A stretch of DNA of 64,000 bases from Entamoeba invadens IP1 (taxonomy: Eukaryota > Evosea > Mastigamoebida > Endamoebidae), in assembly GCF_000330505.1 (NCBI RefSeq), contig NW_004440445.1, positions 1 to 64,000 of the forward strand. The letters run 5' to 3'. This document shows positions 10,231 to 20,374 of this stretch, piece after piece. The translations under genes were made by a program, and so were the position numbers. The stretch's first letter is position 1; each line of letters opens with the position of its first letter. The notes beneath the pieces were generated by a model. That model worked only from the letters and a program-made list of their open reading frames with translations. It ran no database searches and had not been told where the DNA came from.

Positions 10231-12084
10231 TTAAACAGTTCGTGAAATTTTGATATATTCAAGAGAAGAACAATCTTCGAAGCAACGATCTTGTAATTTT
10301 ATTGCATGTTCTGGGAATATAACTTCATTTAGTGATGTGCATTTAGTAAAGCATTTACTTTCAATTAGAGTGACATTTTTTGGTATAACGACGGATTTTA
10401 ATGATAAACATTCATTGAAGCACTTGAATCCTATACGATTGAGTGAAAGTGGTAATTGAATTGAACTGAGTGAAGCACATCCACTAAATGTAAAGATATC
10501 CAAATCGCATATATTCGAAGAAAGAATGACTTTGGATAAACATAAACAATTGGTGAAGGCTGAATTTCCAATTTCTACGACGCTTTGTAATTCAATTTGT
10601 TTGAGAGAAATACAACCGTTAAAAGCAAAATTTCCAATTTGAAGAATATTGGAAGACAACATTACCGAACTTAAATTGGAACAATCTTTAAAACAGAAAA
10701 GTGGTATTTCTGTTATATAATCGTCTAACTTAATTTGCTCAAGTGAATAACAATAAGCGAAACATGAGTCTGCCATTGAAACGATTGACTCATTTGAATT
10801 AAATGAAGTCAATGATTCACAATCTTCAAATGCATTATTTTTGATTGATATAAATTTACCCCCTAAAAATTGAATATTAACAAGATTGACACAGTCTTTG
10901 AAGCAACTTGAATTTATTTCAGTGACTTTGATTGGTATTATGATACTCGACAACGAGACACAATTATTAAAACATTCTTCGCCAATTTGTTCGACATCAA
11001 TTGGGATATTTATCGAAGAAAGAGATGTACAATCTTTGAAACAATAATTTCCAATCGAAGTGACATATTTGGGTATTTTTATTGTACTCAAAGAAAAGCA
11101 TTTTTCAAAGAGTGAGTTATTTAAAACTTTTAGGTCAAAAGGAAGTTTCACATACGTAAGTCTTTCACACTCTTTAAATACATTACAACCAATATCTACC
11201 GAATTTGTAAATACAATGCTTTCTATAGATGAACATTTTAGGAAACAACACAACCCCAAAGAAGTTATAGTCGTTGGAATTTCAATTTTCAACAATTTGG
11301 TGCACACATGAAACATAAAAGGCTCAAGTTTATCAATGTTTTTTGGAATGTCAAATTCACATAAAGACAAACACCATCCAAAACAACTCTTGCCAATATA
11401 AGTTAATCCATTTGGAACTTTAATAAAAGACAAAGAATAGCACATATTAAATGTATTTTTTGGTAATGATTTTAAATATGGAGGTAAAATGACACGTTTT
11501 AAGTCGGTACAAGACGAAAAACACGCTTTATCGAGTTTAATAAGTGTACAAGGAAATGCAATTTCACTAAAACCAACACAATGGCGAAAACAATTTTTTC
11601 CAATCGTTTTAGTAACGTGGTTGGGGTTACTTGGGATTGTTATGATTTTGTTGTGATCAACAACCCGTTGATTATTTTGTAAATTTTGATCATTCAAAAT
11701 ATCAAACAATTTTGTGTCATCTATATCAAAAACGACATTGTCAAATGTGTATTCTGAGTTTTGAGGAAGGGTTGTTTTTTGATAAGAAATGGCATAATGA
11801 ACTATAACTTGGTAAAATGATCTTTTAAGAATTAAATCAACCTTTTGATTTTCATTCTTACAAACAGTGTTACCAAATGTTTCATCAGTTTTGTTATACA
11901 GATGAAGAGTCTCAAGATGGTCAAAGTATTTAATGATAGCGTGGTTTAAAGGTATCGGGTTGTAATGGAAGTAATTGGTAATGTTTCTATATTTTTTAGA
12001 CACAAAGGAGATAGTAATGAAATCATTGATTGTTTGGAAATAACAAGATACAACCATCATGTGGTAACTGCTAAGTTGACTCAT
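10231..12084 (-). CDS. BspA-like leucine-rich repeat protein, 617 aa
   Basis: Intact intronless gene of the same family as 2401-4947. N-terminal family block (SSYHMMVVSCYFQTINDFIT, VSKKYRN, FHYNPIPLN), a ~70-residue spacer, and from about residue 150 some 20 LRR_5 repeats with a very regular VTSIGNYCFKDCTSLSSI pattern. No signal peptide, membrane segment or CAAX end. Likely a binding or adhesion protein; partner unknown. A TATTTAAA box on the minus strand at 12114-12121 lies about 30 bases before the ATG, as expected for an Entamoeba core promoter. The decayed relative upstream (7362-8872) suggests local duplication, although a transposon now separates them. Confidence 0.93.
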   Translation of the reverse strand: MSQLSSYHMMVVSCYFQTINDFITISFVSKKYRNITNYFHYNPIPLNHAIIKYFDHLETLHLYNKTDETFGNTVCKNENQKVDLILKRSFYQVIVHYAISYQKTTLPQNSEYTFDNVVFDIDDTKLFDILNDQNLQNNQRVVDHNKIITIPSNPNHVTKTIGKNCFRHCVGFSEIAFPCTLIKLDKACFSSCTDLKRVILPPYLKSLPKNTFNMCYSLSFIKVPNGLTYIGKSCFGWCLSLCEFDIPKNIDKLEPFMFHVCTKLLKIEIPTTITSLGLCCFLKCSSIESIVFTNSVDIGCNVFKECERLTYVKLPFDLKVLNNSLFEKCFSLSTIKIPKYVTSIGNYCFKDCTSLSSINIPIDVEQIGEECFNNCVSLSSIIIPIKVTEINSSCFKDCVNLVNIQFLGGKFISIKNNAFEDCESLTSFNSNESIVSMADSCFAYCYSLEQIKLDDYITEIPLFCFKDCSNLSSVMLSSNILQIGNFAFNGCISLKQIELQSVVEIGNSAFTNCLCLSKVILSSNICDLDIFTFSGCASLSSIQLPLSLNRIGFKCFNECLSLKSVVIPKNVTLIESKCFTKCTSLNEVIFPEHAIKLQDRCFEDCSSLEYIKISRTV

Positions 12085-12508
12085 AATTTGTATATGTTTG
12101 TTTTGAGAAGTTTTTTAAATATACAATTATTTAATTAAGTCATAGTTTAAATACAATAAATTTATCATTAATATAACAATATTTATTCTTTAAACTCTGA
12201 AACCAAGCGTTTCCAAAATAATTATTTCCGAAAATGTGGTATTATAAAGTACAAATTTATAAAATAAAATGACATTTTGGTTATCAAAGGGTGACTTGGG
12301 TAATTAGGATTGTGATTTTGGTAATTTATATCCAAAACTGATTGTATTTTAAAAATTAATAATGACTAAAATTGATAATAAATTTGAAACTCATTTAAAT
12401 AGTTTAAATAATAATATTTGTAATTTAAATTTAATTCTTAATTTATATTAAATAAAATTATATTAATTCTTAATATAACTTAATTACAATTAAAGTCATT
12501 CCTAAACC

Positions 12509-12683
12509 GTGCAACTTTGATGTGTCAGTGCAACTTTGTTTATAGTATAATTATAGTAAAAATTATATATTTTTTAAAAACAAAAAAAACAAATTTCTTT
12601 GAAACTATTACTCTAATTAAAATACTATAACTAAACTATAACTAAAGTTGCACAATTTTTTTCAATAGTTTTTGAAGTTGCAC
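12509..12683. repeat. Short inverted-repeat element
   Basis: GTGCAACTTTG occurs twice at the left (12509-12519, 12528-12538) and its reverse complement twice at the right (AAAGTTGCAC at 12644-12653, GAAGTTGCAC at 12674-12683). The arrangement of doubled inverted motifs bounding ~175 bp suggests a small MITE; no target duplication identified. Confidence 0.45.
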
Positions 12684-12908
12684 CATTCAACTGCCTTTTG
12701 TTTATCGAAATTTTTGCAGTGAAAGAATTTTTGAATCTCAAGAATTGGCTTGTCTTATTATTTTCTTTTTTTATAAACAAGATGTTTATTTTTAAAAGGA
12801 GAAATCTCGATATATATATTATATTTATATCCAGATTAAATAATTATTATTAAATCGCTTTTTTATAAATTAAAAAAAAATAAAAAACAACAAAAAACAA
12901 AAAATAAA

Positions 12909-13466
12909 ATGGAAAAAGAAGAAATAAAAAAGTCATAAGTTGTCATTGTGACAATGTTTTAAGCGACAAAAATTACGAAGAAAATTATCAGGATGAAATT
13001 GTCGATAAACATGAAAATTGTGTTAATCCAAACTGTCAATTGTGTTGGAAAAATGTGAAGTTTACAGAAGACGACGTCAATTCTATATTTTTTACATGAT
13101 AAAAGTGGCAACATGAAACCAACAACAATTATAAACATGGAACTCGACTGCTTTATGTATTTGTTTAATTATAAATGCTTCGAGTTAATCAACAAAAACA
13201 CATATTTGTATGCTAATCAAAAAAAAAATCGAAAATAGTATCCCACTGATGTCAACAAAACGAAAGCTTTTATTCGTGTGGCAATAAAACAATGTGTAAA
13301 TAATGATAATAAAAAACCAATTCAAAAGAAACTTCACCCTTTTACATCGCTATTTTTCTGGATATTGTCACGATTGCAAATAAAAAAACAACTGTGTGTA
13401 GTGACATTTATGGTGCAACCTTACTCACTCGGTCATGTGGTGATTAAAATCGCGTTGTATCCGTAA
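12909..13466 (+). pseudogene. Possible decayed coding region, unknown
   Basis: A weak candidate. In one frame there is SCHCDNVLSDKNY, then a Cys-containing stretch ending CVNPNCQLCWKNVKF, and after a stop and frame change NMKPTTIINMELDCFMYLFN, then a 62-residue open stretch at 13278-13466. Amino-acid composition looks more coding-like than the surroundings, and the CxxC pairs hint at a metal-binding domain. No family recognised, several stops, no clean start. Confidence 0.25.
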
Positions 13467-13559
13467 CTTACTCATGAAAAAACAAAAAAAATATTATTAC
13501 AATAAATTTAACAACAACAAAATATAATATAAATATAACATTATTATTAATTATATGTA

Positions 13560-15494
13560 TTAACTCGCCGACATACCTAATCTACAACAAACCAATACTG
13601 TTAAAAAGAGCAGTGTTTTTGTTTTTTTGAAAAAATTATATTATACATTGTATTTCAATTACAGTAAAATGAAAATGGAATAACGAGTTCAAATCGCGAA
13701 CTAATAAACAAATAAATTGTGAAAAAATGAAAAAAAAAATAAAATTTCATGACAAAAATGTAAAAAATGGCAAAATAAGAATACTGGTANNNNNNNNNNN
13801 NNNNNNNNNNNNNNNNNNNNNNNNNNNNNNNNNNNNNNNNNNNNNNNNNNNNNNNNNNNNNNNNNNNNNNNNNNNNNNNNNNNNNNNNNGAACACATCAG
13901 TGGACAACTAAAAAAACGCACAAAAATATATGTACACACAATAGTCTTTATCAAAAATATAAACTTTTCAAAAAAACCTTTATATCAACTGTGTATTTTT
14001 CAGACAGTACGATGTAGCAAGATTTTTGACTATTTTTTCTGTTTATAATATATTTTTATCATCTTTTGGTATTTAACATATTGTGAGTAATCTTGAAGAG
14101 TGTTTATAAAAAGAATTTAAAAATGAACAATTAATCATTAAAACAGTTTTTAGTGTCAAATATATTATTGTTTTAATAACAATTTCCCTCCATTACATAA
14201 AAACCACGTGTTTTTTATATTGTTGTCTGACTTTTTGTCTAATATATGGACTGTTTAACCAATTGTTTGTTAATGACTTTTGACAAGTTGATGTATACAA
14301 TTACATATTTTTAATAATCTATTGAAAAGAGTGTTTAAAATGAATAAGGTAAACCATAACTATATTATTAATTTTTTAAACAACAAATAACCAAACTTCT
14401 TTGTCTATCGATGCTATTTTATTGATTTATTTAATGTATATTTTTAATTTTTGTTGTGTTTTACATTATGCGTAATTTATCTTTTTATTGTCAATTAAGA
14501 AGTATATATTATTATTCTTTATATTTGGGTTGCTGAATAATCAATTGTGGATGCATCACTGTCTGTAAAAGCGATGTATAATGAATTCATTTTATCGTTA
14601 TTATATTTTACAACTATTTCGACTCATCATTTTCACTATGACACAGAAACATGTTACTCAATGGAAATAACAACCACTTTTATCAATTTGCGTCATTCTC
14701 TGAACATAACCAATTTTATTTTTTTATTACGATTATTATTATTATTTATTTGTTTTGTCAAACAAGAAATGGCAATTTTCACGTTTGTTATGTGTGCTTT
14801 TTATCATTTTCTTTAGATTTTATGAATACTTATTTGTTGTTATAAATAAATTATTTCAAAATGCTTCATTTAAGTTTTTTATTGTTGAATTGTGTTGTAT
14901 TTATTAAATAATAAATCAAATGATTAATTTGATAACTTTTAAATTCGCTTTCTTTTGAACTTACTAGATCATCATTTCAATTATAAAAACAAACATCAAG
15001 TGGTCGCAATTGACTGTTTGTGGGGTAATACATCCACAACAACAAAACTATATTACGTATCCGAAAAGTCAATTTTATTAACGTAAATATCAAAAAATTC
15101 AACCATTGTTTGGTTTTTCAAATATTTTTAATTGTTTTTTTGTTTTTAATTAATGTTTTTAAAATAATATAAATTATTTTTTCAACTTGTAACAATAAAT
15201 ATTATATATTACTATAATTTGCTAAAGCCGACTTTTTCCACCAACTCTTTATTATTTTGGTTGTAATTTTTGTTTTGTTTTGCTTTCAATTTTTTATATA
15301 AAAAATAAATGCACAAAACAATTTTTTGGTATAAAAAATAAAAAATAATACCATTATGATAATTTTATATTATTTGTTTTTATCTATTTTTTCAGGAAAA
15401 TCACCTAATAATATTTCAAAATTATTTAAACAGTTTTGGGACAAATTTTTAAAAAACTGTTAAAAAGAGCAATATTGGATTGTTGGCGAGTTAA
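13560..15494. mobile_element. TTAA-bounded element with CTCGCC ends
   Basis: TTAACTCGCCGACA begins at 13560, and its near-perfect inverted copy TGTTGGCGAGTTAA ends at 15494, giving TTAA flanks at both sides. A further shared word, CTGTTAAAAAGAGCA, occurs near both ends but in the same orientation. The interior includes the N gap at 13790-13889 and no convincing transposase. Probably another piggyBac-like non-autonomous element; the gap prevents a firm call. Confidence 0.5.
13790..13889. other. Assembly gap (100 N)
   Basis: A run of exactly 100 N, a placeholder of unknown true size. Confidence 0.99.
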
Positions 15495-15540
15495 ATAAAC
15501 AACTATAAAACTAGAAAAAAATAATAATTATAATAATTAT

Positions 15541-15602
15541 ATTTATATTTATATTTATATTTATATTTATATTTATATTTATATTTATATTTATATTTAT
15601 AT
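15541..15602. repeat. Hexanucleotide microsatellite (ATTTAT)n
   Basis: About ten perfect copies of ATTTAT in tandem, about 220 bases upstream of the RNA-binding protein gene. Confidence 0.9.
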
Positions 15603-15823
15603 TAATGGAATTATATTATAATTAATAGTTTATTTTATTATAATATTTAATTGTTTATTTAAATAAATTTAATTATCATTAAACAATAAAAAACTATAAT
15701 TATACCAAATAATTACTTATATTACCAAATATAATAAAACTGTTTTAATTGGGTTTCAATTTTAGAAATACTTTTTTGTTAATAGATTGGAACCAAGAAC
15801 TAAAAGAATCACTTTTTCCCACA

Positions 15824-16810
15824 ATGAGAGGAATCAAAGTTTCAGTTAAAAATGTCAATTGTCACTCTGATGAAGAATTCAGTCGAGCATTTTCCGAATT
15901 TCCAACAATTTCTTGTTACTTAAAAACGAAGCAAAGGCATTACAAGCGTGGCTTTTTCACCGTCCGTTTTGTAGATTTGATAACTAAACAACGCGCAGTG
16001 GAAGAGTTGAACGGAAAAGAATTCAATGGTTATACCGTGGAAGTCAAACCTTTTTTAAATAAAACGACTTGCGCTCTCTTTTTTGGACTGCCTGACAACA
16101 CAACAAAAGATGTGTTTCAGACTTTTCTTAATGGTCTGGATTTTAGGGATATTAAACAACGAGCTGACATTGTAGAAGAAATTACTAACAAAGGAACTGT
16201 TGTTGTGAAAGACCTACAAACTGCAGAAACACTTGTTAACAGTTCGAAGTCGATTGGCAACGGGAATTGGAAATTATCGATCCCAATAAAAACGCCACAA
16301 AATATAAAAAGGAAAAATGACATCAAAAAAAGAAATCGGAAATTTGAGAAACAAAACCAGTCGGAAGGCGTTGGATTCGAAGAGATGATGAATGAAAACA
16401 AGACAGAAGAAATAACACCACAAATAAATACAAATGAGATTAAAGAAGAACACATTGGAACAACTATAAAACACGAAGAGGAGGAACAAGAAAATAGAGA
16501 GAAAAGAAGTTTCAAGGGAGCACCAGTTTTTTGTTTCTTTTGTGGAGGAGAAGGGCACACGTTCAGAGATTGTCCTTTCAAATCGCACCACAATGAGACA
16601 AAAGTACAAAAAGAAGAACAGCAAAAACAAGAGAAGAAAGAAAGCGAAGTTGTTGTATTGGAAAAACACAACGAAGAAATAGAGCTCATAATCAGTGAAA
16701 TGGTCGGAAAAGCGAAAGAGAGTATTAAGGAACAAATCATTAAAGAAATCAAAGACGAAGTGAGAAAGGAATTAATGGAAGAAATTACTAAGAAGTGTCA
16801 AAATATGTAA
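15824..16810 (+). CDS. RNA-binding protein with RRM-like domains and a CCHC zinc knuckle
   Basis: The first in-frame ATG (15824) gives 328 residues starting MRGIKVSVKNV; the frame is open a further 75 bases upstream but without ATG. Residues ~3-77 look like an RRM (beta1 IKVSVKNV, RNP1-like RGFFTVRFV, and a QRAVEELNGKEFNGYTVEV tail); ~83-157 look like a second, weaker RRM (CALFFGLPDNT). A charged linker follows, then a CCHC knuckle C-x2-C-x4-H-x4-C at C237, C240, H245, C250 (CFFCGGEGHTFRDC). The rest is a Lys/Glu-rich coiled coil. The likely role is RNA binding, perhaps in splicing or mRNA handling, but no specific orthologue is recognised. Roughly 80-bp related AT-rich sequences (15140-15220 and 17045-17126) flank the gene. 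Confidence 0.8.
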   Translation: MRGIKVSVKNVNCHSDEEFSRAFSEFPTISCYLKTKQRHYKRGFFTVRFVDLITKQRAVEELNGKEFNGYTVEVKPFLNKTTCALFFGLPDNTTKDVFQTFLNGLDFRDIKQRADIVEEITNKGTVVVKDLQTAETLVNSSKSIGNGNWKLSIPIKTPQNIKRKNDIKKRNRKFEKQNQSEGVGFEEMMNENKTEEITPQINTNEIKEEHIGTTIKHEEEEQENREKRSFKGAPVFCFFCGGEGHTFRDCPFKSHHNETKVQKEEQQKQEKKESEVVVLEKHNEEIELIISEMVGKAKESIKEQIIKEIKDEVRKELMEEITKKCQNM

Positions 16811-17204
16811 CTTTTACGTTAGTATATTGCTTGGTTTTAAACTATTTATTATAGTTTATACTATACTTATATAAAGTTGTTTTTTATTTATTTTAAAAAG
16901 AATTGAATAATTTAAAATAACTTTTTAATAGTAATATTCATAAAGTTGGTGGGAAAAATTTTTTCCGAAAAAATCTTGATTGATAATATTAAATATATTT
17001 TATTATTAACAACCATTAATTATTGGTTTTCATTTTTATTTTTTAATTTTTAATTATTGTTTTTGAAATGATACAAATTGTTTTTTAACATATAGTAATA
17101 AATGGTATATTTTACTATAATTTGCTTTCGAGTTGAACTGTTTTGCATATTTAATTATAGTTGTGTATTTGTTTTAATTAAAAAATGAAATATATAACAG
17201 TTCT
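16811..17204. other. AT-rich intergenic with a diverged direct repeat
   Basis: 17045-17126 resembles 15140-15220 in the same orientation (both end in ACTATAATTTGC after a TAATAAAT stretch). No gene. Confidence 0.4.
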
Positions 17205-17672
17205 AATATTCCTTTTGTACTTAATTCTTGTACAGGGGTTGTTATATATTTCTTTTTTTATTTGCATTGGTAATTATGGGATAGAAATAATAACAAATTC
17301 AAAACTAATTTATTATACTAATAACTTTATTGAAAAAAGTTGGTTCAAAAATTGTTAATATATTTCGACGAAAATTGACTGCATTTGTGTAATTAAATAC
17401 ATTAAGTATTTTATTTGTACTTCTTTTTTTAAAGTGAAAAGGAAAAATAACAGCTTATTTAAAAGAAAGAATATTTGTTCCAAAATGTGAAATGGGTTGG
17501 CATGTATTCCTAAAAGTGTTTTAAGTTTTTCATCATAATTTTGCTCTTCTTGTACTGGAATTCCATTGGGTTTTAAATGAAAAAAGTAACTAAATACTTT
17601 TATGATAATTTGTTTTTATTAGTTTTGCGTTTTTTGTGTGTTTCAAATGTATTTTTATTACAGTTAGCCGAA

Positions 17673-18420
17673 TTAACCTTCTGCAACGAATCAGCCTTCT
17701 GCAGATTGTTTTTTAAAAATAACCATAATTAATAACAATTCAAACCATTTTTAATAGTATTTTTTCAACTTCAAATAAATATATTTTTATCCACAGGATT
17801 TTATTAATACACCTTCTGCAGTATATAATTGGTCTTATAAATATCAAAAATTAAAAAAATAAAACCAAACTAAAAACGAACAGTACTCAGTTAACAAGCA
17901 AATTACATAAACACTGAGCCAGACAACATTCTCGTGTTTTCAATTAATTTTAGTAACGAGGTGATAGCAAAATTGACGGACTTTAGAGATGTAAATGTAT
18001 GATGACCAACATTGCATTTACTTAAAAGGTTGGTACACCAACATACATGGCGCCTAATGTGTTAAACATAGAGAAGAAATGCAGATATCTTTTCTTTTGG
18101 CGTTACGTTATTCGAATGTGTAATGTGGAAAGACCCATTCCAAAGGAACGGTTTATGTTTGGATGAATATCGTCAACTTTTTTGAAACTGAGAAAGTTGC
18201 CAAATTTAAACGACGGCACTTGATGTTGTAGATGATATGCGGTACCACAACCTTTATAAATGAATAAAAATTGTTTTTTACTTTAATTAGAAAATATTAA
18301 CACTTTTTAATTATTTTGAATTATAATTATTATTATTTTTGTTACGACTCATTTACAAAAAATAAATTATAAATTTTATGTAAATTAATATCCGATCCAA
18401 TTATAGCTGCAGAAGGTTAA
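17673..18420. mobile_element. TTAA-bounded element carrying a protein-kinase fragment
   Basis: TTAA at 17673-17676 and 18417-18420, with inverted ends TTAACCTTCTGCA and CTGCAGAAGGTTAA. The CCTTCTGCA motif is repeated in the left arm (17693-17703, 17812-17821) and just beyond the right end (18427-18437), so the true boundary may be slightly wider. There is no transposase; the middle contains a broken kinase gene fragment. Confidence 0.62.
17890..18240 (+). pseudogene. Protein kinase catalytic-domain fragment (TKL-type)
   Basis: Translation in two frames gives the middle of an Entamoeba TKL-type kinase domain: EPDNILVFSINFSNEVIAKL then TDFR (the DFG loop with G changed to R), a stretch corresponding to the activation segment with nonsense codons and a frame change, recognisable GTPTYMAP in another frame, then NADIFSFGVTLFECVMWKDP and FQRNGLCLDEYRQLF before a stop. 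It covers roughly subdomains VIb to X, with no N-lobe and no end. Similar catalytic segments occur in the large kinase at 29086-35129, but the sequences differ, so that gene is not the direct source. Confidence 0.8.
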
Positions 18421-18671
18421 TTCTTTGCAGAAGTTTGTTTCGTCTAACTGTAAAGATAAAATATTACCAAAACTGCATTTTGAAAACAAAAAATTACATA
18501 AATTGAATGATATAACAACCCCTGTACAAGAATTAAGTACAAAAGGAATATTATCAAATTTATTGTATTGCATTTATAATTCAAATTATATGATAACACC
18601 GTTATATACCATTTATAAATATAGTTAATTTTTATTATTTGTTTCAATATAAACAAATCAACAACATTTGA

Positions 18672-19598
18672 TTAAATCATTGCCAATTTAAACACTGCAA
18701 ATTTGTCCAATTTAAAATTGTCACCACCACACAGTTTTCCATAGGGCATATTATCAATACTTGGTGCACAGCTTCCCCTCAGAATTCCCTTCTTTTGAAC
18801 AAATATGGCATTTCCACATAAACTAAAGAGTTCATTGGGATCATCAATAGCTTCCAAATGAAGTGCATAATCAATGTTCTTGCCTCTTCCAAGATATCTC
18901 TCGGACTTCTCCCCGTCCAAGTTAAATACAAAGGCGTTTGGATCAACAACAGAAGAGTCTTTATATTGTTCAAAATTGATCATATTGTAAACAACACCTC
19001 CAAAAGTGCGTTTGTTCTCGCTACGAACAACAAAACACATAAATTGCTGTTTTGATATCTTTTTGCCAAAAGTTGATTTGTCTTGTGAGAAATTATCAAC
19101 TTCGCTATCAAAAAGCACTTTTTGGAATTTAAGACCAGTCCATTCTTCCAATTTTTGTCGTTCGATTGGGGTGATGTATTGTGATAGAAAAGTCTCGAAT
19201 TTTATTGTGTTTTTATCTTTTGAAACATCAGGTTTAGTCATTTTACTTAATTCACTCAGTTTCGATTTATATTTCTCTTCTTCAATACTTTTCATAAGAT
19301 CAACAGTTTTGTTGAATTCGTATGTTTTGTTTTGGCACTGTGACAATTCAGAAGCAAAAACTGTGGAGAGTTCGGCAAGAGTAGAGTTGAGACTTTCTAA
19401 CGATTTTTGTGTAGATTCAAAACATGTTGATATTTCTGTGGAGTTGTCAAGAAAAGATTTTATCATCTTATCTCGCTCTTCAATTGATTGTGTACTGTCT
19501 GTTGCAAGTGACATTGTGGTCTTGTATTTGTTGTAATCACCCAACTTGGTTTTTGCATCAGTACAAAGTGCAATAATCTTGTCCAGTACACTATCCAT
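18672..19598 (-). CDS. TLDc-domain protein with N-terminal coiled coil, 308 aa
   Basis: The C-terminal half (after about residue 140) is a TLDc domain: TGLKFQKVLFDSEVDNFSQD, then KISKQQFMCFVVRSENKRTF followed by GGVVYNMI, and a closing YGKLCGGDNFKLDKFAVFKL. The N-terminal ~130 residues (MDSVLDKIIALCTDAKTKLG onward) are predicted coiled coil with many Glu, Ser and Lys. Entamoeba has many such coiled-coil/TLDc proteins; TLDc proteins in other eukaryotes act in oxidative-stress protection and V-ATPase regulation, but the role here is unknown. I chose the ATG at 19598 because the open frame further upstream has no ATG and a TTATAAATT box lies about 35 bases before it. A short upstream exon cannot be excluded. 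Confidence 0.85.
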   Translation of the reverse strand: MDSVLDKIIALCTDAKTKLGDYNKYKTTMSLATDSTQSIEERDKMIKSFLDNSTEISTCFESTQKSLESLNSTLAELSTVFASELSQCQNKTYEFNKTVDLMKSIEEEKYKSKLSELSKMTKPDVSKDKNTIKFETFLSQYITPIERQKLEEWTGLKFQKVLFDSEVDNFSQDKSTFGKKISKQQFMCFVVRSENKRTFGGVVYNMINFEQYKDSSVVDPNAFVFNLDGEKSERYLGRGKNIDYALHLEAIDDPNELFSLCGNAIFVQKKGILRGSCAPSIDNMPYGKLCGGDNFKLDKFAVFKLAMI

Positions 19599-20374
19599 TT
19601 GTTTGTTGTTTAAAGTTTGACAAACCAATTTATAACAATCGGATGTTTCTGCAATAAAACTTATATTCAAAATAACTCAATTTTAAAACATTTCATGTTT
19701 TGAACACTTTTTATATTAATTAGTCCAATTGGAATTGTTATAAATCAAATTAAAATTTCTAAAACATGATATTTTCAAGTGTTTCATTCATAAACATGAA
19801 AATTGTTTTTGTGTGTTTTTGCTTTTAAAAGTTATATAAAATGACTCTTAAATTGTTTATCTTTAAAATATTATTTCACAAAAACATTAAACGACTTACT
19901 TAAAACATATTATATCCAAAGTTTAATGATAATTTTGATCAACTTTTTGCATTGTTCATTTTTATAACTTAATCATTTCAAGAATAAAATTTATCTTTAT
20001 TTACAATATTCGTTTTATAACCAAAATTAAAGATATAACTCATTAGTACTTACTTTATTATTGCTTATCAATTTCTAATAACGTCGTTCTTTAATATTAA
20101 AAATTTTGATATTATACACTTAAATTTTACTTATTTTTTTTTAAATAATTTTATTTAGTTATTAAAATAATTTATTTGTTAAATTTTATTATTTGAAATT
20201 GGAAAAAAAGTTTATTTTGTTAAATTTAATAAATTTAATAACCTTTGGCAATTATATCTTCATAATTGCATGCCTTTGGAGTTGATATCTTACTTCTACA
20301 TGACAATATTTAATATAAAAACACACTATTTTCAAGTATGATAAAATAAACTAAAAAGGTTAAAATATCGTTTA
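19599..20374. other. AT-rich intergenic, nothing recognised
   Basis: Spacer between two minus-strand genes; carries the presumed promoter of the TLDc gene and the 3' region of the ubiquitin-like/PARP-like gene. No repeats or further genes supported. Confidence 0.5.

Larger units (their letters stand above)
12085..13559. other. Long gene-poor AT-rich stretch
   Basis: Contains a small inverted-repeat element (12509-12683) and a doubtful decayed reading frame (12909-13466), listed separately; otherwise low-complexity AT-rich DNA. Confidence 0.5.
17205..18552. repeat. 43-bp inverted repeats bounding 1.3 kb
   Basis: 17205-17247 is a perfect or near-perfect reverse complement of 18510-18552 (core ATTCTTGTACAGGGGTTG). 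Together they bound a 1.35-kb unit in which the TTAA element 17673-18420 is nested. Probably the ends of a further DNA element; family unclear because the terminal bases cannot be fixed. Confidence 0.6.

Noticed and set aside
13655..14017. Frames on both strands crossing 13790-13889
   Set aside because: They run through the N gap and have no family features.
14547..14845. Two overlapping 64-89 codon frames
   Set aside because: Low-complexity hydrophobic translation of AT-rich DNA, no start context and no family.
16117..16752. A 211-codon minus-strand frame over the RNA-binding protein gene
   Set aside because: Antisense shadow of the Lys/Glu-rich region (Ser/Phe/Cys-rich), while the plus strand has RRM and zinc-knuckle motifs.
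19599..19670. Upstream in-frame extension of the TLDc protein
   Set aside because: Contains no ATG and ends at an AT-rich segment; a spliced leader exon is possible but no in-phase donor site was found.
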